From: Marinobacter bryozoorum
GTDB taxonomy: Bacteria; Pseudomonadota; Gammaproteobacteria; Pseudomonadales; Oleiphilaceae
DNA length: 64,000 nucleotides
Direction: 5' to 3'
NCBI RefSeq assembly: GCF_023156245.1
Contig: NZ_JAKZAH010000001.1
Coordinates: forward strand, 186,001-250,000
The first letter of the stretch is position 1, and each line of letters starts with the position of its first letter. The position numbers were made by a program, and so were the translations under genes. A model generated the notes under the pieces. It saw nothing but the letters and a program-made list of their open reading frames with translations, made no database searches and was not told the DNA's origin. Shown here in pieces: positions 55,524 to 63,833 of this stretch.

Positions 55524-56872
55524 CACTTGTTCTCCAGGTTGCGAGCGGGTATCGCCCGGTCAGGGGATGTCCAGTCCAGACCGATCTGCGCCGGCAGCGC
55601 AGGGTCCATGGCGGCCCGGTCGGCGTTTTTCTTGTAGCTGAGCTGGCGGCAGGCCTGCCCCGGTTTCTGCTGAGCGTGCCCGTCAATCACAAAGAATCTG
55701 GGGTTGGAGCCTTCGGGTCCGTCCTTGAGCTGGGCGCGGTTCGAGGCTGCACAGTGGGTGCAGTAGGTTGGTGCCTGGTGGCGGTTGAAGTTGATGTTGT
55801 GGGGTTCGGCCATGGTCGGCGAAAGCGGCTCCCCATAGTGGAACATGTCCCGCCACATCTCGCCCCGGAACAGTCGCCCGCCACTGCCACAGGGGTCGAG
55901 CCGGAACACGAAACGGTCGTCTTCTTCCGTTACCGAAAAATCCGCGCAGTGGTAGTTCCAGGTCTTGGCAACTTCCTCGAGCAGCTCCTGGTCGCTCAAT
56001 GCACTGTAACGGGGAAACCCGGCGTCAAAGGCCGGTTCGTAGGTCTGGGCCAGCATTTCGTCCAGGTAGTCGGCGCCGCCCTTGTCCAGTGCCGTGGCGT
56101 AGAAATACTCCAGCCACACCACACCGAAGTCATGCCATGGCTGCCATTCCTTGCGCTGTCCCCTGAGCAGCGGCTCAATGTCGGTCTCGCCGGCGTCCAG
56201 CTTTTCCCGGGCCAGCTGAACCCGGGTTTTCGGCAGGGTCTCAAGCTCCTGGTCGGTGAACAGCCGGCTTCCCTGACTGCTACGCTTGCGGAAGCGCATG
56301 CGGCAATGGCCATCCTCGCCCTTTTCGGTGGTCCAGACGTCCTCGCCCAGGGACTCATTCAGGGCCCGCTGGCATGCCTTGCAGCCCTGGCAGAAGGTGC
56401 TGATGCCATCGCTCCAGCGTCCATACCAGTCCGGGTGACGGTCGGGTAGTCCCTGCCGGTCGAGCTTGCCGCCACTGCCGCAGGGCGCCAGGTCCAGGAC
56501 GACCTCGGCGTCGGTTTCCTGTAATGCGTTGAGGTGGGCGTCGCCCTGATATCGATAGATGCTGACCAGGTCAGCGAAAGCGTCCTTCTCGTCGCCTTCG
56601 CGCAACTGGGCATGCCAGGTTTTCATCAGTTGCTGGCCGATGACTTCCAGCAGCCGGCGGGCCTCGGCTTCGCCAAAATCTTGTCTGAGCTTGCCCATTT
56701 TCCGGGCCAGGGCATGGGCCGAGAGGGCATCAAGCCCGGCGTGGCCCTGTGCCATCCGGTCAAGCCAGCTCCGGACAGAATCCAGGTCGTCCGCCAATAG
56801 CGCGTCCAGCGCATGCTCTTCAAAGGGAAGGATCAGGTCGTCGATCTGCTGCTGGGTAAATTGTCTGGACAT
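55523..56872 (-). CDS. Unknown Cys-rich protein with duplicated CGSGG module
   Basis: 449 residues from the ATG at 56872 (MSRQFTQQQIDDL); the frame extends 73 codons upstream without support. Two similar modules: one has LDLAPCGSGGKL at 126-137 and FCQGCKACQ at 160-168, the other has RLDPCGSGGRL at 324-334 and YCTHCAAS at 370-377. Each also has a KTW helix before the CGSGG motif, and the cysteines number about a dozen. No signal peptide. I do not recognise the family; a metal or cofactor site per module is plausible. Upstream of the SDR with overlap, downstream of the ABC binding protein. Confidence 0.8.
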   Translation of the reverse strand: MSRQFTQQQIDDLILPFEEHALDALLADDLDSVRSWLDRMAQGHAGLDALSAHALARKMGKLRQDFGEAEARRLLEVIGQQLMKTWHAQLREGDEKDAFADLVSIYRYQGDAHLNALQETDAEVVLDLAPCGSGGKLDRQGLPDRHPDWYGRWSDGISTFCQGCKACQRALNESLGEDVWTTEKGEDGHCRMRFRKRSSQGSRLFTDQELETLPKTRVQLAREKLDAGETDIEPLLRGQRKEWQPWHDFGVVWLEYFYATALDKGGADYLDEMLAQTYEPAFDAGFPRYSALSDQELLEEVAKTWNYHCADFSVTEEDDRFVFRLDPCGSGGRLFRGEMWRDMFHYGEPLSPTMAEPHNINFNRHQAPTYCTHCAASNRAQLKDGPEGSNPRFFVIDGHAQQKPGQACRQLSYKKNADRAAMDPALPAQIGLDWTSPDRAIPARNLENK

Positions 56873-56957
56873 GGTCAGAATCTCCCCGGAGGTATTCAGA
56901 CGGTTCAAATGGAGGAGAAGTGAAGGTGGAAGGGAATGCCTTCCACCCACTGTGTGG

Positions 56958-58139
56958 TCAAGGTGTTTCGAGGGCCCCGGACTGGCGAATCCAGATGCCG
57001 TCCTGTACCTGGAACAGGCTGGCGGTAGCGGCACCGTTACGGGTTTCTTCATCGAAGTAGTAATCCGCGCCGAACAGGTCCGGTGCCTCAAGCTGTTTCA
57101 GTTGGGCGACCAGGCTGTCCACGGTCAGATCTTCTCCGGCTGCTGCGGCGGCCCGGTTGAACAGTTCCACCATGGTGTAACCCAGCACCGAGAATCCGTC
57201 CGGTTCGGCACCGAACTTTTCTTCGTAGGCGACTGCCCATTCACGCAGCTCTTCAGACTCACTGCTCGCTGCGTAGGGGATTTCGACCCCGGACATGGCG
57301 TAGTAGCCTTCGACAGCCTCACCACCGAGTTTTGGCAGCTCGGTGGTGTAGGAGGCCGCGCTGCCGAAGAAGGCAGGGCTCCAGCCACGGGTCCGGGCTT
57401 CGTTCATGATGCCCACGGGCTCCCGCAGGGCGGCCCCGATAACCACCAGGTCACAGTCGGCGGCCATGAGCTTTGCGACACCAGAGGAGAAGTCTGTGGA
57501 GCCCCGCTGGAAGGAGGTGGTTTCGACCATTTCCTTGCCGAGTTTCTCGAGACCCGCCTCCGCCCCCTTGAGAACCTCTGTACCGAACTCGTCATCCTGG
57601 TAGATGGCGCAGGGGCGCTCGAAGGAGTTCTCCTCCATCATGTACTGGATGCCCGCTTCCATTTGTCCGTCATAGGTCGCCACGGACGCCCACTGCAGAT
57701 CGTTAATCGGGGTATAGGTCTGGCGGGCAGCACTGAAGGGAAACAGACTGGGTACGTTGTTCTTGGTCAGTTCCGGAATGGTAGCCATGGCGGTGGCGGA
57801 GCCCATTACGCCCATCATGGCGAAGATGCGGTCCCGCTGAATCATTCGCTGGGCAGCAAGCAGGGCGCGCCTGGGCTGATAGCCGTGATCGTCAACGACG
57901 AGGCGTATTTCCCGTCCGTTTATGCCCCCCTCGGCATTGAGCTCGTCGACACGCATGGTCATGCCGTCGAGGGATTTTTTACTGAGGGCAGCCAGTGGGC
58001 CGCTCAGGTCCTGGATGGTGCCAATGGTGATCTGGTCATCGGTCACACCCTGGGTCCTGGCACCGGCCGGCAGGCTGACCAGTGTGGTCAGGCCTACGGT
58101 GAGTGCACAGGCGAGCTTGATACCGTTTGTTGTTGTCAT
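56958..58139 (-). CDS. ABC transporter substrate-binding protein (branched-chain type, LivK-like)
   Basis: 393 residues with a signal peptide (KLACALTVGLTTLVSLPAGA). Type 1 periplasmic fold of the Peripla_BP_6 family: DDQITIGTIQDLSGPLAALSKKSLDGM, VVDDHGYQPRRALLAAQRMIQ and AIYQDDEFGTEVLKGAEAGLEK. Binds the ligand for the HMFG permease encoded upstream. The cluster setting suggests the ligand is a branched acid or related compound rather than an amino acid. ATG at 58139. Confidence 0.9.
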   Translation of the reverse strand: MTTTNGIKLACALTVGLTTLVSLPAGARTQGVTDDQITIGTIQDLSGPLAALSKKSLDGMTMRVDELNAEGGINGREIRLVVDDHGYQPRRALLAAQRMIQRDRIFAMMGVMGSATAMATIPELTKNNVPSLFPFSAARQTYTPINDLQWASVATYDGQMEAGIQYMMEENSFERPCAIYQDDEFGTEVLKGAEAGLEKLGKEMVETTSFQRGSTDFSSGVAKLMAADCDLVVIGAALREPVGIMNEARTRGWSPAFFGSAASYTTELPKLGGEAVEGYYAMSGVEIPYAASSESEELREWAVAYEEKFGAEPDGFSVLGYTMVELFNRAAAAAGEDLTVDSLVAQLKQLEAPDLFGADYYFDEETRNGAATASLFQVQDGIWIRQSGALETP

Positions 58140-58202
58140 GGTTCAGTACTCCTGCCACGTCAGTGGCGGTTGCTCGGTGGAAGACCCGGTGGTCTTGCCG
58201 GG

Positions 58203-60101
58203 TCAGTACATGCTGTTGATCAGGTCCTTGTATTTCTCGCTGATCACCTTTCTTTTCAGTTTCATGGTCGGGGTCAGTTCTTCGTCCTCGGCGGTCAGGG
58301 CCTTGTCGATAATGCGGAATTTCTTGACCTGCTCGACCCGGGCAAAACGCTGGTTCACCCTGTCAACTTCTTCTGAAATCAGGGTTACGATCTCCTCGGC
58401 CCGGCACAGGCTGCCGTAGCTGGAGAAAGGTATGGCGTTTTCCTGGGCGTAGTGTTCGGCGTTGTCCTGGTCCAGCATGACCAGGCAGGTCAGGTAGGGG
58501 CGCGCGTCCCCGATGATCACCGCATCGGTGATGTAAGGGCTGAACTTGAGCTCGTTCTCGATCTCCGTGGGCGTGACGTTCTTGCCCCCGGCGGTGATGA
58601 TGATGTCTTTCATCCGGTCCGTGATTTTGAGGAAGCCGTCTTCATCCAGTTCGCCCACGTCGCCGGTGTGGAGCCAGCCATCCCTGATGGTTTCGGCGGT
58701 CTTTTCCGGCAGGTTAAGGTAACCCTTGAAGACAATGTCTCCCCTGACCAGGATTTCCCCCTCGTCGGAGATGCGGATCTCCACTCCCGGCATGGGTTTG
58801 CCGACGGTGCCCGGTCGGGACTGGCCTGGTGTGTTGGCCGTGGCAAAGCCGGAGGTTTCGGTCTGGCCCCAGCCTTCCACCAGGTCGACGCCCAGCGCCA
58901 GGTACCATCGAATCAGTTCCGGGGAAATTGGCGCCGCACCGGTTACCAGTACCCGTGCCCGGCCGATGCCGATCATGCGTTTGACGTTGCCCAGGACCAG
59001 CCAGTCCAGTAGCCGGAACCACAGGGCCTGCCCAAGGCGGGGTTTCCGTTTTTCCAGCCGGCAGGCGGCCATCCGGTGACCGGCGTCGATGGCAATCCGG
59101 TAGCAGAAGCGTTGCAGGGCCGTGGCTTCAGCCAGTTGAACGCGGATGGCCGAATAGAACTTCTCCCATACCCGGGGCACGGCCCCGACCATGGTGGGCG
59201 ATATCTCCCGCACGTTTTCCGGCACCGTCTCGAAGTTTTCCACGAAGTTCAGGCGAACCCCCGCATGCATGGAGGTATAGCAGCCGGCGATGCGTTCGCC
59301 CACATGGCACATGGGCAGGAATGCCATGCGTTCATCACCCTCGAACATGGGCACCGCCGTCAGCCAGGCCCGGACATTGGCGAGTATATTGTGATGGCTG
59401 ATCTCGGCACCCTTGGGCTTGCCGGTGGTGCCGGAGGTGTAGACCAGTATCGCGGTGTCGTCCGGCTGGATATCCCGTTGCCGGCTCCACCATAGCTCAC
59501 GGATGTCAGGAGACTGCTGCTGTCCCAGGGTCTGCAGGGCTTCCAGGCTCATCACCTGGGGGTCATCAAGGTCATGGAGCCCCTTCATATCGAAGACAAT
59601 GACCTTTTCCAGCAGGGGCAGGGCATGGCGCACCTGGAATACCTTGTCCAGCTGCTCTTCGTCTTCCACGAAAATGAAGCGGGAGGCGGAGTCCTGCATC
59701 AGGAATTCCACCTGGCTGGCTGCGTCTGTGGGGTAAATGCCGGAACAGATTCCGCCGGCGCCGAGTATGGCGAGGTCAGCGTAAAGCCACTCGCGCACGG
59801 TATTGGCCAGTATGGACGCCCGGTCCCCCGGGCCGAGGCCCAGGGCGATCAGTCCGAGGCCGAGGTCCGTGACGAATTTTTCGGCGTCGTGCCAGGTGAC
59901 TTCCTGCCAGATGCCGAATTCCTTCTGGCGTAGCAGGATATCGGCTCCCCGTTTTGCACAGGCAGCCTGGAACATTTCCGGAACGGTTCGGGTGTTCCCT
60001 ATCGTCATGGCTTGGGTATCCGGCATGCCGGCTTCACCTCTTGGCTGGCCAGAAGCCTGGACCGCCCGGTCCATCCCCTGGCTGTCGGTTTTCATGCCCA
60101 T
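58203..60101 (-). CDS. Long-chain acyl-CoA synthetase (FAA1-type)
   Basis: 632 residues, the length of FAA1/FadD15-type synthetases. YTSGTTGKPKGAEISHHN, the EGWGQTETSGFAT loop, GWLHTGDVGELDEDGFLKITDR and the C-terminal TPTMKLKRKVISEKY with the catalytic Lys are visible. No transmembrane segment. Embedded in the liv-type operon between LivF and LivK, so it probably activates the imported acid at once. ATG at 60101 overlaps the livF-type stop by 10 bases. Confidence 0.9.
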   Translation of the reverse strand: MGMKTDSQGMDRAVQASGQPRGEAGMPDTQAMTIGNTRTVPEMFQAACAKRGADILLRQKEFGIWQEVTWHDAEKFVTDLGLGLIALGLGPGDRASILANTVREWLYADLAILGAGGICSGIYPTDAASQVEFLMQDSASRFIFVEDEEQLDKVFQVRHALPLLEKVIVFDMKGLHDLDDPQVMSLEALQTLGQQQSPDIRELWWSRQRDIQPDDTAILVYTSGTTGKPKGAEISHHNILANVRAWLTAVPMFEGDERMAFLPMCHVGERIAGCYTSMHAGVRLNFVENFETVPENVREISPTMVGAVPRVWEKFYSAIRVQLAEATALQRFCYRIAIDAGHRMAACRLEKRKPRLGQALWFRLLDWLVLGNVKRMIGIGRARVLVTGAAPISPELIRWYLALGVDLVEGWGQTETSGFATANTPGQSRPGTVGKPMPGVEIRISDEGEILVRGDIVFKGYLNLPEKTAETIRDGWLHTGDVGELDEDGFLKITDRMKDIIITAGGKNVTPTEIENELKFSPYITDAVIIGDARPYLTCLVMLDQDNAEHYAQENAIPFSSYGSLCRAEEIVTLISEEVDRVNQRFARVEQVKKFRIIDKALTAEDEELTPTMKLKRKVISEKYKDLINSMY

Positions 60102-60865
60102 TTGCGTGTCTTCTTCCAGCGGCGGCGTTCAACACCGGTTTCTTCTTTCTGGCCCAGGTAGAACTCCTGTACCCCCTCATCCTGGAACAGCTTTTCGCAG
60201 GGGCCCTCCATCACGATCCTCCCGGACTCAAGGACGTAGCCATGGGAGGCCGTTTGCAGGGCAATGCTGGCGTTTTGCTCAACCAGGAGAATCGTCGTAC
60301 CCCAGTCCCGGTTGATGCGTCGGATGATGGTGAAGATTTCTTCGGTCAGCTTCGGAGAAAGGCCCAGGCTGGGCTCATCCATCAACAGTACCGAGGGACG
60401 GGCCATCATGGCGCGCCCTATCGCAAGCATCTGCTGCTGACCGCCGGAGAGCTTGCCGGCCTCCTGTTTTTCCCGGTCCTTGAGTATGGGGAAGTAGCGG
60501 TAAACCGCTTCCAGATCCTCCAGGGCCTCGACCCGACTGGTACGGGTATAGGCCCCGAGCCAGAGGTTCTCGCGAACGGACAGCAGTGGGAAGACCTGGC
60601 GACCCTCCGGCACGTGCGCAATACCCATGCGGACGATCAGGTCGGCGCGCTTGCCACCAATGGCTCTTCCCAGGTAGTGGATACTGCCTTTGCGGGGGTC
60701 AACGATGCCGGAAATACACTTGAGAATGGTGGTCTTGCCGGCGCCATTGGCACCAAGGATGGTCGCTATGGTGCCCTCCTGGATACTGAGGGAGACGCCC
60801 CGAAGGGCCTGCACCGAACCATAGGACGCTTCCAGGTTCTTGATCTCGAGCACGGTATCAGTCAT
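60092..60865 (-). CDS. ABC transporter ATP-binding protein (LivF-type)
   Basis: 257 residues. Walker A is GANGAGKTT, the signature LSGGQQQ, Walker B VLLMDEPS, and the H-loop is replaced by the LVEQN of LivF. A basic C-terminal tail (RRRWKKTRK) is unusual. Pairs with the LivG-type ATPase; the start overlaps its stop (TAATG). Substrate is set by LivK and the permeases. Confidence 0.93.
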   Translation of the reverse strand: MTDTVLEIKNLEASYGSVQALRGVSLSIQEGTIATILGANGAGKTTILKCISGIVDPRKGSIHYLGRAIGGKRADLIVRMGIAHVPEGRQVFPLLSVRENLWLGAYTRTSRVEALEDLEAVYRYFPILKDREKQEAGKLSGGQQQMLAIGRAMMARPSVLLMDEPSLGLSPKLTEEIFTIIRRINRDWGTTILLVEQNASIALQTASHGYVLESGRIVMEGPCEKLFQDEGVQEFYLGQKEETGVERRRWKKTRKWA

Positions 60866-61638
60866 TACGCCACGTCCTCCCGGGTTCCCAGATAGGCTTC
60901 CGCAACGGCCAGGTTTTCCTGGATTTCCCGGGCGGTGCCTTCTGCCAGTACACGACCGTTGCTGACCGCAAGGACCCGGTCTGACACCTGGCTGACCAGG
61001 CGCATATCGTGCTCGATCATCACCACGGTAATCCCCAGCAGGTTACGGATGTCTTCGATCCAGAAGCTCAGGTCGTCGGTTTCCTCCACGTTGAGCCCGG
61101 AAGAGGGCTCATCCAGCAACAGGATGCGAGGCCGGGCGCACAATGCCCGTCCCAGTTCAATAAGCTTCTGGACACCATAGGGCAGGTTGCCCACGACGCT
61201 GTCGCGGTAATGCTGCAGATTGAGCAGGTCGATCACCTGTTCCACCGCTTCCCGGTGCTCGATCTCGGCCCGCCGTGTCGCCGGTGTGAACAGCATCTGC
61301 TGCCAGAGACGGGTGCGGGAGTGGCAGTGACGTCCCACCAGCAGGTTCTGGAGGACGGTTTCGTGTTCGAACAGTTCGATGTTCTGAAAGGTCCGCGCCA
61401 GCCCAAGGTGGGTGAGATCCTGGGGTTTCCTGGCAGACAGGTCGTTACCATCGAACCAGATGCGGCCGGAAGAACTGCGATAGATCAGGCTGATCATGTT
61501 GAAAATAGTGGTCTTGCCCGCTCCGTTAGGGCCGATGATGGTATAGATCTCACCTTCCCCGACCCGGAAACTCACATCGTCCACGGCCCGGATGCCGCCA
61601 AACTCCATGGACAGGTTCTCAACCGTCAGTAAGGCCAT
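60865..61638 (-). CDS. ABC transporter ATP-binding protein (LivG-type)
   Basis: 257 residues. Walker A GPNGAGKTT; the Leu/Phe-rich LARTFQNIELF Q-loop; a degenerate signature NLPYGVQKLIEL typical of LivG; Walker B ILLLDEPSSGLN; and IEHDM H-loop. Follows LivM by 9 bases. ATG at 61638. Confidence 0.93.
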   Translation of the reverse strand: MALLTVENLSMEFGGIRAVDDVSFRVGEGEIYTIIGPNGAGKTTIFNMISLIYRSSSGRIWFDGNDLSARKPQDLTHLGLARTFQNIELFEHETVLQNLLVGRHCHSRTRLWQQMLFTPATRRAEIEHREAVEQVIDLLNLQHYRDSVVGNLPYGVQKLIELGRALCARPRILLLDEPSSGLNVEETDDLSFWIEDIRNLLGITVVMIEHDMRLVSQVSDRVLAVSNGRVLAEGTAREIQENLAVAEAYLGTREDVA

Positions 61639-61647
61639 GGTGTCCTC

Positions 61648-62724
61648 CTAGCTCAGCCGGTCCGATTTGACGTAACTTTTTTCGCGCTTCATCAGGCCCT
61701 TGCGATAGAGCGGGAAGAGCTGGAACCAGGTGCGTATCTTCACCCAGCGCCCATAGAGCCCGGCAGGTTCGAGCAGTACGAACAGAATCAGGATAGCCCC
61801 GAAGATGGTGGGCTGCAGGCCTGGTTGATAGGCCAGGCTGGAGGGCAGGTACTCCCTCAAAATGGCGATGAACTCCGGCAACATGGTCATGAAAAGTGCG
61901 CCGAGAAAGGCACCGTGCAGCGAACCCATGCCTCCGATCACAATGATCATCAGCAGCTCAATGGAAACGAAGACGCCGAACTGCTCCGGAGAGATGAACT
62001 GGAGCTTGTGGGCGTACAGGGCGCCGGCCAGGCCGGTTATGGCTGCCGAGATGACGAACGCCAGGGTTTTGTAGCGGGCCAGCCCGATACCCATGCTGCG
62101 GGCCGAGATTTCCGAGTCACGAATTGCCACGAAGGCCCTGCCGGTGGGGCTCCTCAGCAGGTTTTTCAGGATCAGCAGGGTCAGGCCGGTCAGACCCAGT
62201 GCCAGGTAATAGAAACCGGATTCCGAGTCCAGGGTAACGCCAAGCAGTGTCACTGGCTCGAGAAGCAGGCCCATGGAGCCGCCCGTCACGCTCTCCCATT
62301 GCTGGAGGGTAACCTCGACAATGAAACCGAAAGCCAGGGTCGCAATGGCCAGGTAGATACCCTTGAGGCGCAGTGCTGGTAGCCCCACGACGAATCCGGC
62401 CGCAGCAGACACGGCCATGGCCATGGGCAGCGAGACCACGAAAGGAACGCCGCGGGCTGACAATACGGCTTCGGTGTAGGCGCCCACCGCGAGGAACGCC
62501 GCATGCCCCAGCGAAATCTGCCCGGTAAAGCCGGACAAGAGCATCAGCCCCAGCCCCACAATGGCGTAGATGAGGACAAAGCTGGCCTGCGAGAGGTAGT
62601 ACTCGCCCAGCAGCAGAGGCAGGACAAGCAATACCACCCCCAGGGCCAGGTACCAGCCCATGGTGATCCGGTCCTTGAACAGGCGGATGTCCTGGTTGTA
62701 TGACGTCTTGAAAAGGAATCGCAT
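61648..62724 (-). CDS. ABC transporter permease (LivM-type)
   Basis: 358 residues with about ten membrane segments. LLGEYYLSQASFVLIYAIVGLGLMLLSGFTGQISLGHAAFLAVGAYTEAVL is the LivM N-terminal part, and the EAA-like SISARSMGIGLARYKTLAFVISA loop is present. C-terminal basic tail (RKGLMKREKSYVK). Forms the channel with the LivH-type permease. ATG at 62724, 12 bases after livH. Confidence 0.93.
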   Translation of the reverse strand: MRFLFKTSYNQDIRLFKDRITMGWYLALGVVLLVLPLLLGEYYLSQASFVLIYAIVGLGLMLLSGFTGQISLGHAAFLAVGAYTEAVLSARGVPFVVSLPMAMAVSAAAGFVVGLPALRLKGIYLAIATLAFGFIVEVTLQQWESVTGGSMGLLLEPVTLLGVTLDSESGFYYLALGLTGLTLLILKNLLRSPTGRAFVAIRDSEISARSMGIGLARYKTLAFVISAAITGLAGALYAHKLQFISPEQFGVFVSIELLMIIVIGGMGSLHGAFLGALFMTMLPEFIAILREYLPSSLAYQPGLQPTIFGAILILFVLLEPAGLYGRWVKIRTWFQLFPLYRKGLMKREKSYVKSDRLS

Positions 62725-62736
62725 CAGTCGGCCCGC

Positions 62737-63618
62737 CTAGACTTTCTTGGTCAGTTTTTCACCAAACAGACCGTTTGGTCGGATAATCAGAACCGCCAGC
62801 AGCACCACGTAGGCTGAGACATCCTTGATGCCGTCCGGCAGGTAACGCCCGGAAAGCGCCTCCACAATGCCGATGATCAGGCCGCCAACAATCGCTCCGG
62901 GAATGCTGCCAAACCCTCCGATGACCGCAGCGGGAAAGGCCTTGAGGCCGATCAGTCCCATGTTGGCGTGAACAAAGGTGATGGGCGCCAGCAGAATACC
63001 GGCAATGGCGGCGACGGCAGCGCTGATACACCAGATCAGGGTATTGACCCTGGCGACCGGAATGCCCATGTAGTGGGCCGCAAGCTGGTTCTGCGAAATG
63101 GCCTGCATGGCCACACCCATGCGTGTATAGCGGAAGAAGGCGAACAGCAGTACACAAAGCACAATCGTCACCAGGATGATCATCAGGTGACCGGCGGACA
63201 GCACCAGCTCACCGAAGGCAACGGTCTGGTCTGCATAGGGGGTGGGCAGGCGGTGGGTCAGGGTGCCCCAGCCGGGGATGAGGCTGGCAAGCCCCCGGGC
63301 AAAGAACCCGAGGCCAATGGTGATCATCACGATGGAGAAAATAGGCTGTCCGAGAACCGGGCGTATCACGGCCCGCTCGACCGCACCACCAATCAGGGCC
63401 ATCGCCAGGACGGCGAGCACTACGCTCAGCCAGAAGGGCATGAACTGCAGTCCGCCCATGGTCAGGGCAATGAAGGCGCCGAACATCATCAGCTCGCCCT
63501 GGGCAAAGTTCACCACTTCCGTGGCCTTGTAGATTAACACAAAGCCCAGTGCCACGAGGCCGTACACGCAGCCAATGGCGATACCACTGAGTATCAGTTG
63601 CAGGAATTCATTGAGCAC
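62737..63618 (-). CDS. ABC transporter permease (LivH-type)
   Basis: 293 residues with about eight membrane segments. The LivH marks are GIAIGCVYGLVALGFVLIYKATEVVNFAQGELMMFGA, MQAISQNQLAAHYMGIPVARVN and VIGGFGSIPGAIVGGLIIG. Start is a GTG at 63618 with GGGGGA upstream. First gene of a nine-gene minus-strand operon (LivHMGF-ligase-LivK-Cys-rich-SDR-TRAP). The promoter must lie in 63619-63833. Confidence 0.92.
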   Translation of the reverse strand: MLNEFLQLILSGIAIGCVYGLVALGFVLIYKATEVVNFAQGELMMFGAFIALTMGGLQFMPFWLSVVLAVLAMALIGGAVERAVIRPVLGQPIFSIVMITIGLGFFARGLASLIPGWGTLTHRLPTPYADQTVAFGELVLSAGHLMIILVTIVLCVLLFAFFRYTRMGVAMQAISQNQLAAHYMGIPVARVNTLIWCISAAVAAIAGILLAPITFVHANMGLIGLKAFPAAVIGGFGSIPGAIVGGLIIGIVEALSGRYLPDGIKDVSAYVVLLAVLIIRPNGLFGEKLTKKV

Positions 63619-63833
63619 AGTTTGTCCCCCGTCTTGGCTCTGTTATGCGTTCCCTCCGGGCACTTGGGTGCCGGGGGTTCAGGAACCGGATTCGCTCAGA
63701 GCGGGGTTGCCACCGCGCTCAGGGAGCCGGTGGGGACGCCTGTGACTTTAGGGACGATCGGGTCTTGATGGGTTGTTGTCATTATTGTTCTCACGCCAGT
63801 CGGTTATGGGTTGTTATTGTTGTGTTGTTATTT
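63619..63833. promoter_or_regulatory. Gap upstream of the liv-type operon
   Basis: 215 bases between the livH-type start and the edge gene, both on the minus strand. It is unusually rich in AAC/ACA triplets (plus-strand TTG/TTGTTATTGT) near 63775-63833. No TTGACCAA-type palindrome was found, so this operon may not share the TetR sites. No ORF in the gap is supported. Confidence 0.4.

Noticed and set aside
56559-58376. 605-codon open frame on the plus strand
   Set aside because: It lies opposite the Cys-rich protein and the LivK-type gene, both of which have family features or clear module structure. The plus-strand reading has no recognisable motif and is a GC-rich shadow.
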